From 4572-123 sp964418755 (GTDB lineage: Bacteria > Desulfobacterota > Desulfobacteria > Desulfobacterales > 4572-123): a DNA stretch of 9,099 bases. A program made the position numbers and the translations under genes. This document shows positions 5,448 to 9,099 of this stretch, piece by piece. The stretch lies in assembly GCA_964418755.1 (NCBI GenBank), contig CAYQNS010000153.1, positions 1-9,099 of the forward strand, read 5' to 3'. The notes below the pieces were generated by a model. The model was not told the DNA's origin, searched no databases, and was given only the letters and a program-made list of their open reading frames with translations. The number at the start of each line of letters is the position of its first letter. The first letter of the stretch is position 1.

Positions 5448-6902
5448 CTAAGCTGCGCCTCCGTTATTGAGAGCCTCGGCCAGAATGGTTTTAAGCTGGT
5501 CATGCAGACCGGTGATTTCCTTTTGCTGTTTGGCATATTTTTCCAGTAGTTTATCCGGATCGTGGTTGACCTGTTCGCCGACATGGGGATTTTTAACATC
5601 AAGATTATAATTGTTTGCCTTTATATCTTTGGCTGTTACTTTCCACGCGAATTCATTCTCTTTTCGTTCTTTCCACCACTTCTTTTCCGGCTCAAATTCC
5701 TCAATCCGCATGGGTTTGGTCTTGTTATAGGATTTTGCTCCCGGAGGATACGGATGCTCGTAAAACCAGATGTTTTTTGTGGGTTCGCCTTTGGTGAAAA
5801 ACAGGAGGTTGGTTTTTATGCCGGTGTATGGATTAAACACACCGTTTGGCAGTCTTATAATGGTATGAAGGTTACATTCATTTAAAAGTTTTTCCTTGAT
5901 CCTTGTCTTAATGCCTTCACCAAACAGCGTGCCGTCCGGCAGAACAATGGCGGCACGCCCACCGTCTTTTAATCGATGCATGATCAAAACCAGAAAAAGA
6001 TCTGCTGTTTCACGTGTTCGGAATGATTTTGGAAAATTGGTTTCAATGCCGTCTTCTTCCATGCCGCCGAACGGCGGATTGGTGACAACCACATCCACCC
6101 TGTCCTTTGGGCCGTAATTGCGAAGCGGCGTGGAAAGTGTATTGTCATGGTTGATCTGAACCGGCACATCTATTTCATGCAGCATCATGTTGGTTACACA
6201 CAAAAGGTGTGGTAGTGCTTTCTTCTCTACACCAAAAATTGATTTTTGAAGAATCTCTTCGTCTTTTACATTTTTTACATATTTTTTTCTGATATTCTCT
6301 ATGGAGCAAACAAGAAAACCGCCTGTGCCGCATGCAGGGTCCAGTAGCTTTTCCCCCAGTTTTGGAGCGACCATATCCACCATGAACTGGGTCACCGCAC
6401 GGGGCGTATAATATTCTCCGGCATTGCCTGCGCTCTGAAGGTCTTTTAGAATTTTTTCATAAATATCATTAAACAGATGCCTGTCATCCGAACTGTTAAA
6501 ATCAATTTCATTTATTTTGTTGATCACCTGGCGCATTAAGTGACCGGACTTCATATAATTGTATGCATCTTCAAAAAGACTGCGGATTAATAGTGCCCGT
6601 TTATCAGCACCTGATTTTACTTTGAGATTTTTAAGATTTCTGAAAAGATCATTGTTTACAAAATCAAAAAGCTCTTCACCGGTCATCCCTTCAGGATCTT
6701 TGGCCCAGTTGCGCCACCGCAACCTTTCAGGTATCGGACTTTTGTATTTGTCCTCCTTAAGCTCGATTTCTAATTCCCGGTCATCAAATATCTTTAAGAA
6801 TATCATCCATACAATCTGGCTGATCCGCTGGGCATCACCATCCACGCCCACATCTTTACGCATGATATCCTGGATACATTTAATTGTTGTGCTGATTGTC
6901 AT
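5448..6902 (-). CDS. hsdM: Type I restriction-modification methyltransferase subunit HsdM (484 aa)
   Basis: HsdM transfers a methyl group from S-adenosylmethionine to adenine N6 in the target chosen by HsdS, and in the HsdR-bound complex senses methylation state. The N-terminal helical HsdM_N-like region spans about 1-150. It is followed by GEYYTPR (162-168), SAM-binding motif I DPACGTGGF (188-196) and the catalytic motif IV NPPF (275-278) typical of gamma-class N6-adenine enzymes. Length is normal for the family and all core motifs are intact. The ATG has AGGA (6909-6912) six bases upstream. It starts 25 bp after the hsdR stop and ends 2 bp before hsdS, so all three genes are probably one transcript. 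Confidence 0.97.
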   Translation of the reverse strand: MTISTTIKCIQDIMRKDVGVDGDAQRISQIVWMIFLKIFDDRELEIELKEDKYKSPIPERLRWRNWAKDPEGMTGEELFDFVNNDLFRNLKNLKVKSGADKRALLIRSLFEDAYNYMKSGHLMRQVINKINEIDFNSSDDRHLFNDIYEKILKDLQSAGNAGEYYTPRAVTQFMVDMVAPKLGEKLLDPACGTGGFLVCSIENIRKKYVKNVKDEEILQKSIFGVEKKALPHLLCVTNMMLHEIDVPVQINHDNTLSTPLRNYGPKDRVDVVVTNPPFGGMEEDGIETNFPKSFRTRETADLFLVLIMHRLKDGGRAAIVLPDGTLFGEGIKTRIKEKLLNECNLHTIIRLPNGVFNPYTGIKTNLLFFTKGEPTKNIWFYEHPYPPGAKSYNKTKPMRIEEFEPEKKWWKERKENEFAWKVTAKDIKANNYNLDVKNPHVGEQVNHDPDKLLEKYAKQQKEITGLHDQLKTILAEALNNGGAA

Positions 6903-6927
6903 ATTATATCCTGTTCATTATATTTCA

Positions 6928-9099
6928 TCAGGCAACCTCATAAAGTTGTTCCTCCAGCTCCTGAATTGCCTGTTGGTACTTTTCTTTTCCGCCAAAAATA
7001 TTAATAATTTCAACAAGGGTCCCATGCTGATTGATGGGCTGCAGCCGCAACACATTCATATCTTCGATATTTTCAATACCTTCATCCGCATATTTATCAA
7101 TCAAAGCATTAAGTATTTCCCGTGCTTTATCGCCGTATTTTGTGAAATAGTTTCGCTTTTTTACATTTTCTGCCCGCTCTTTTCTAGTAAGAGGTGGCTG
7201 ATCATAAACCACATGACAGATAAGATCAAATGGGCCAAAACCTTTGCCCACTTCTTCTAATAAAGGATCAAAAAGAACGCCTGCTTCTTCCAGCTCTTTT
7301 ATAATGGCCTGTTTTTGATCTGCCTTTTTCCATCTATTCAGAAAATTATCCAAAGATGAAAAATTCTTTTTTACTGTTTTTTTGGTATAGTCTCTAATTG
7401 ATTCTGTAATCAGTTTGCCGTCTTTTCCATAGTACTGAACACGCTCTGCTATGACAGTTACTTCAACGTCATTCACATAATACTTCACACGTCCCCCACC
7501 AGGAGGCTGGGGTTCAGGGTCGCCAACACCGTCAATTCCGACATCTGTTTCCCCATTATCATCGCCTTCATCATCCGGTGGAACCGGCGGATCTTCGGGG
7601 CCGGGTTCATATACATGAACCGGATCACCGTCAAAATCCGGATCAGAAAAGTTTTCAGTGGCTTTTTTAAAATCCATGATTGTGAAATAATACTTGTCAT
7701 AGTCTTCATTGATACGTGTTCCCCGGCCAATAATCTGTTTAAACTCGGTCATTGAATTAATAACACGATCAAGGACAATCAGCTTGCAGGTCTGGACATC
7801 TACACCGGTTGACAGAAGCCTCGATGTGGTTGCAATAACAGGATATCTGCTTTCAGGATCAATAAAATTATCGAGTTCCATTTTACCTTCGTCATTGTCA
7901 CCGGTAATCCGCATGATATACCGGTGATTTTTTGATACTTCTTCCGGATTTTCATTACAGAGTAGATGACGCATACGCTCTGCATGATCGATGTCTTCAC
8001 AAAATATAATGGTTTTATCAAACCGGTTTGTTGCTTTTAAAAACTCGGTAACTTTCTTTGCAACAATTTCCGTTCTCTTCTCAAGGACCATGGATTTGTC
8101 AAAATCCTTAATATTATATATGCGGTCTTCTATCTCTATTCCATATTTATCCAGTTTTCCTTTTTCAGGCCGCCAGCCCAGAAGATCTTTGTCAAGGTCA
8201 ATACGGACAACCTTGTAAGGCGCAAGAAAACCGTCTTCTATACCCTGTTTTAAAGAATAGGAATAAATAGGGTCACCAAAATAATGAATATTGGAAACAT
8301 ATTTTGTTTCTTTTGGTGTGGCTGTAAGACCAATTTGTGTGGCAGAAGAAAAATATTCCAGGATCTCACGCCATGCAGAATCTTCTGCAGCGCTCCCTCT
8401 GTGGCACTCATCAATAATAATCAGATCAAAAAAATCTTTGGAAAAATTTTTGTATATGTTTTGGAACTCTTCAGTGCCGGAAACTGCCTGATAAAGGGCA
8501 AGATAGATTTCATAGGACGGGTCTACCTTACGGTTTTTTATCTTTGTCATTGCAGAACCGAACGGCTTGAAATCATTTACGCGGGTCTGATCCACAAGGA
8601 TATTTCTGTCCGCAAGAAACAGAATTCTTTTCTTTGTGCGGGATTTCCAGAGCCGCCATATAATCTGAAAGGCTGTATAGGTTTTTCCTGTTCCGGTAGC
8701 CATAACCAGAAGTATACGATTTTGTCCTCTGGCAATTGCTTCGATAGTACGATTTATAGCAGTAAGTTGATAATACCTCGGTGACTTACCACTTGTATCA
8801 AAATAATAATCCTGGGCGACAATATCCTTAACTGAATCATCAATTTCCTTTTCTTTACAGTATCTCTGCCACATCAAATCCGGCGATGGAAAAGAATCAA
8901 GCGGGATATCCTTTTCTTTGATGCCTTTTTTTACAGTGCGGTCATGCTCAAGGAATGCATCCCCGTTTGAACTGTAAACAAACGGAACGTCGAGCACCTC
9001 GCCATATGAAAGCGCCTGCTGCATGCCGCTGCCAACAGTATGCGTGTTATCTTTTGCTTCAATCACAGCAATGGGAATATTCGACTTATAATAAAGGAT
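6928..9099 (-). CDS. hsdR: Type I restriction enzyme R subunit HsdR, 5' end outside the window
   Basis: HsdR is the ATP-dependent translocase and endonuclease of the complex. The reading frame is open to the right edge, so the true start is not seen; the GTG at 9066 is internal. Numbering from there, IEAK (2-5) is the E-x-K part of the PD-(D/E)XK nuclease site, with the preceding aspartate off-window. The SF2 helicase follows: PRYYQLTAI (96-104, Q-motif-like), Walker A MATGTGKT (122-129), DECH (219-222), LTATP (247-251) and QIIGRGTR (444-451). A proline- and acid-rich linker spans about 488-525, followed by a helical C-terminal domain to 712 that likely contacts HsdM/HsdS. All visible motifs are intact. 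The promoter is off-window. The stop is TGA at 6928-6930. Confidence 0.97.
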   Translation of the reverse strand: MLYYKSNIPIAVIEAKDNTHTVGSGMQQALSYGEVLDVPFVYSSNGDAFLEHDRTVKKGIKEKDIPLDSFPSPDLMWQRYCKEKEIDDSVKDIVAQDYYFDTSGKSPRYYQLTAINRTIEAIARGQNRILLVMATGTGKTYTAFQIIWRLWKSRTKKRILFLADRNILVDQTRVNDFKPFGSAMTKIKNRKVDPSYEIYLALYQAVSGTEEFQNIYKNFSKDFFDLIIIDECHRGSAAEDSAWREILEYFSSATQIGLTATPKETKYVSNIHYFGDPIYSYSLKQGIEDGFLAPYKVVRIDLDKDLLGWRPEKGKLDKYGIEIEDRIYNIKDFDKSMVLEKRTEIVAKKVTEFLKATNRFDKTIIFCEDIDHAERMRHLLCNENPEEVSKNHRYIMRITGDNDEGKMELDNFIDPESRYPVIATTSRLLSTGVDVQTCKLIVLDRVINSMTEFKQIIGRGTRINEDYDKYYFTIMDFKKATENFSDPDFDGDPVHVYEPGPEDPPVPPDDEGDDNGETDVGIDGVGDPEPQPPGGGRVKYYVNDVEVTVIAERVQYYGKDGKLITESIRDYTKKTVKKNFSSLDNFLNRWKKADQKQAIIKELEEAGVLFDPLLEEVGKGFGPFDLICHVVYDQPPLTRKERAENVKKRNYFTKYGDKAREILNALIDKYADEGIENIEDMNVLRLQPINQHGTLVEIINIFGGKEKYQQAIQELEEQLYEVA

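Noticed and set aside
6559..7260. 233-aa plus-strand open frame
   Set aside because: It lies opposite the well-supported hsdM and hsdR genes and its product is low-complexity and hydrophobic, as expected from an antisense reading.

Overview
The window is dominated by a leftward-transcribed (minus strand) Type I restriction-modification operon, hsdR-hsdM-hsdS, filling about 3370-9099, with the 5' end of hsdR cut off by the right edge. Moderate GC, low-GC intergenic stretches, IS21-like and RAYT-like transposon debris and the HsdS/HsdR subfamily suggest an environmental Gram-negative bacterium. Desulfobacterota is my best guess, but it is weakly supported because there is no rRNA or housekeeping gene here.

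Layout from left to right. Positions 1-52 look like the terminal end of an IS21-family element whose body lies outside the window. Positions 53-1077 hold no credible gene but contain several palindromes, including a near-perfect 32-bp one at 346-377. Positions 1078-2744 hold a two-gene, translationally coupled leftward module: a 180-aa protein, then a 375-aa protein with TPR-like N-terminal helices. I can name neither; they look like a conserved pair of unknown function. Positions 2745-3369 are intergenic and contain a decayed 262-bp REP-associated tyrosine transposase (RAYT/IS200-like) element, internally deleted, with the start codon and C-terminal helix-turn-helix still legible between inverted ends. 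Then come hsdS, hsdM and hsdR.

In the RM system, HsdS reads the bipartite target through two TRDs, HsdM methylates adenine, and HsdR supplies the ATP-driven translocase and nuclease. The odd feature is HsdS: a complete GIY-YIG nuclease-like domain (about residues 370-447) is inserted in frame at the start of its second half. At the DNA level the insert is bordered on one side by two tandem 27-bp hairpin units, each encoding the 9-residue peptide VRASHADG(L/P), and on the other by a perfect GGCAGG-TTCG-CCTGCC hairpin. This looks like a small hairpin-bordered GIY-YIG cassette that entered a specificity gene without breaking its frame, and it is the most interesting object in the window.
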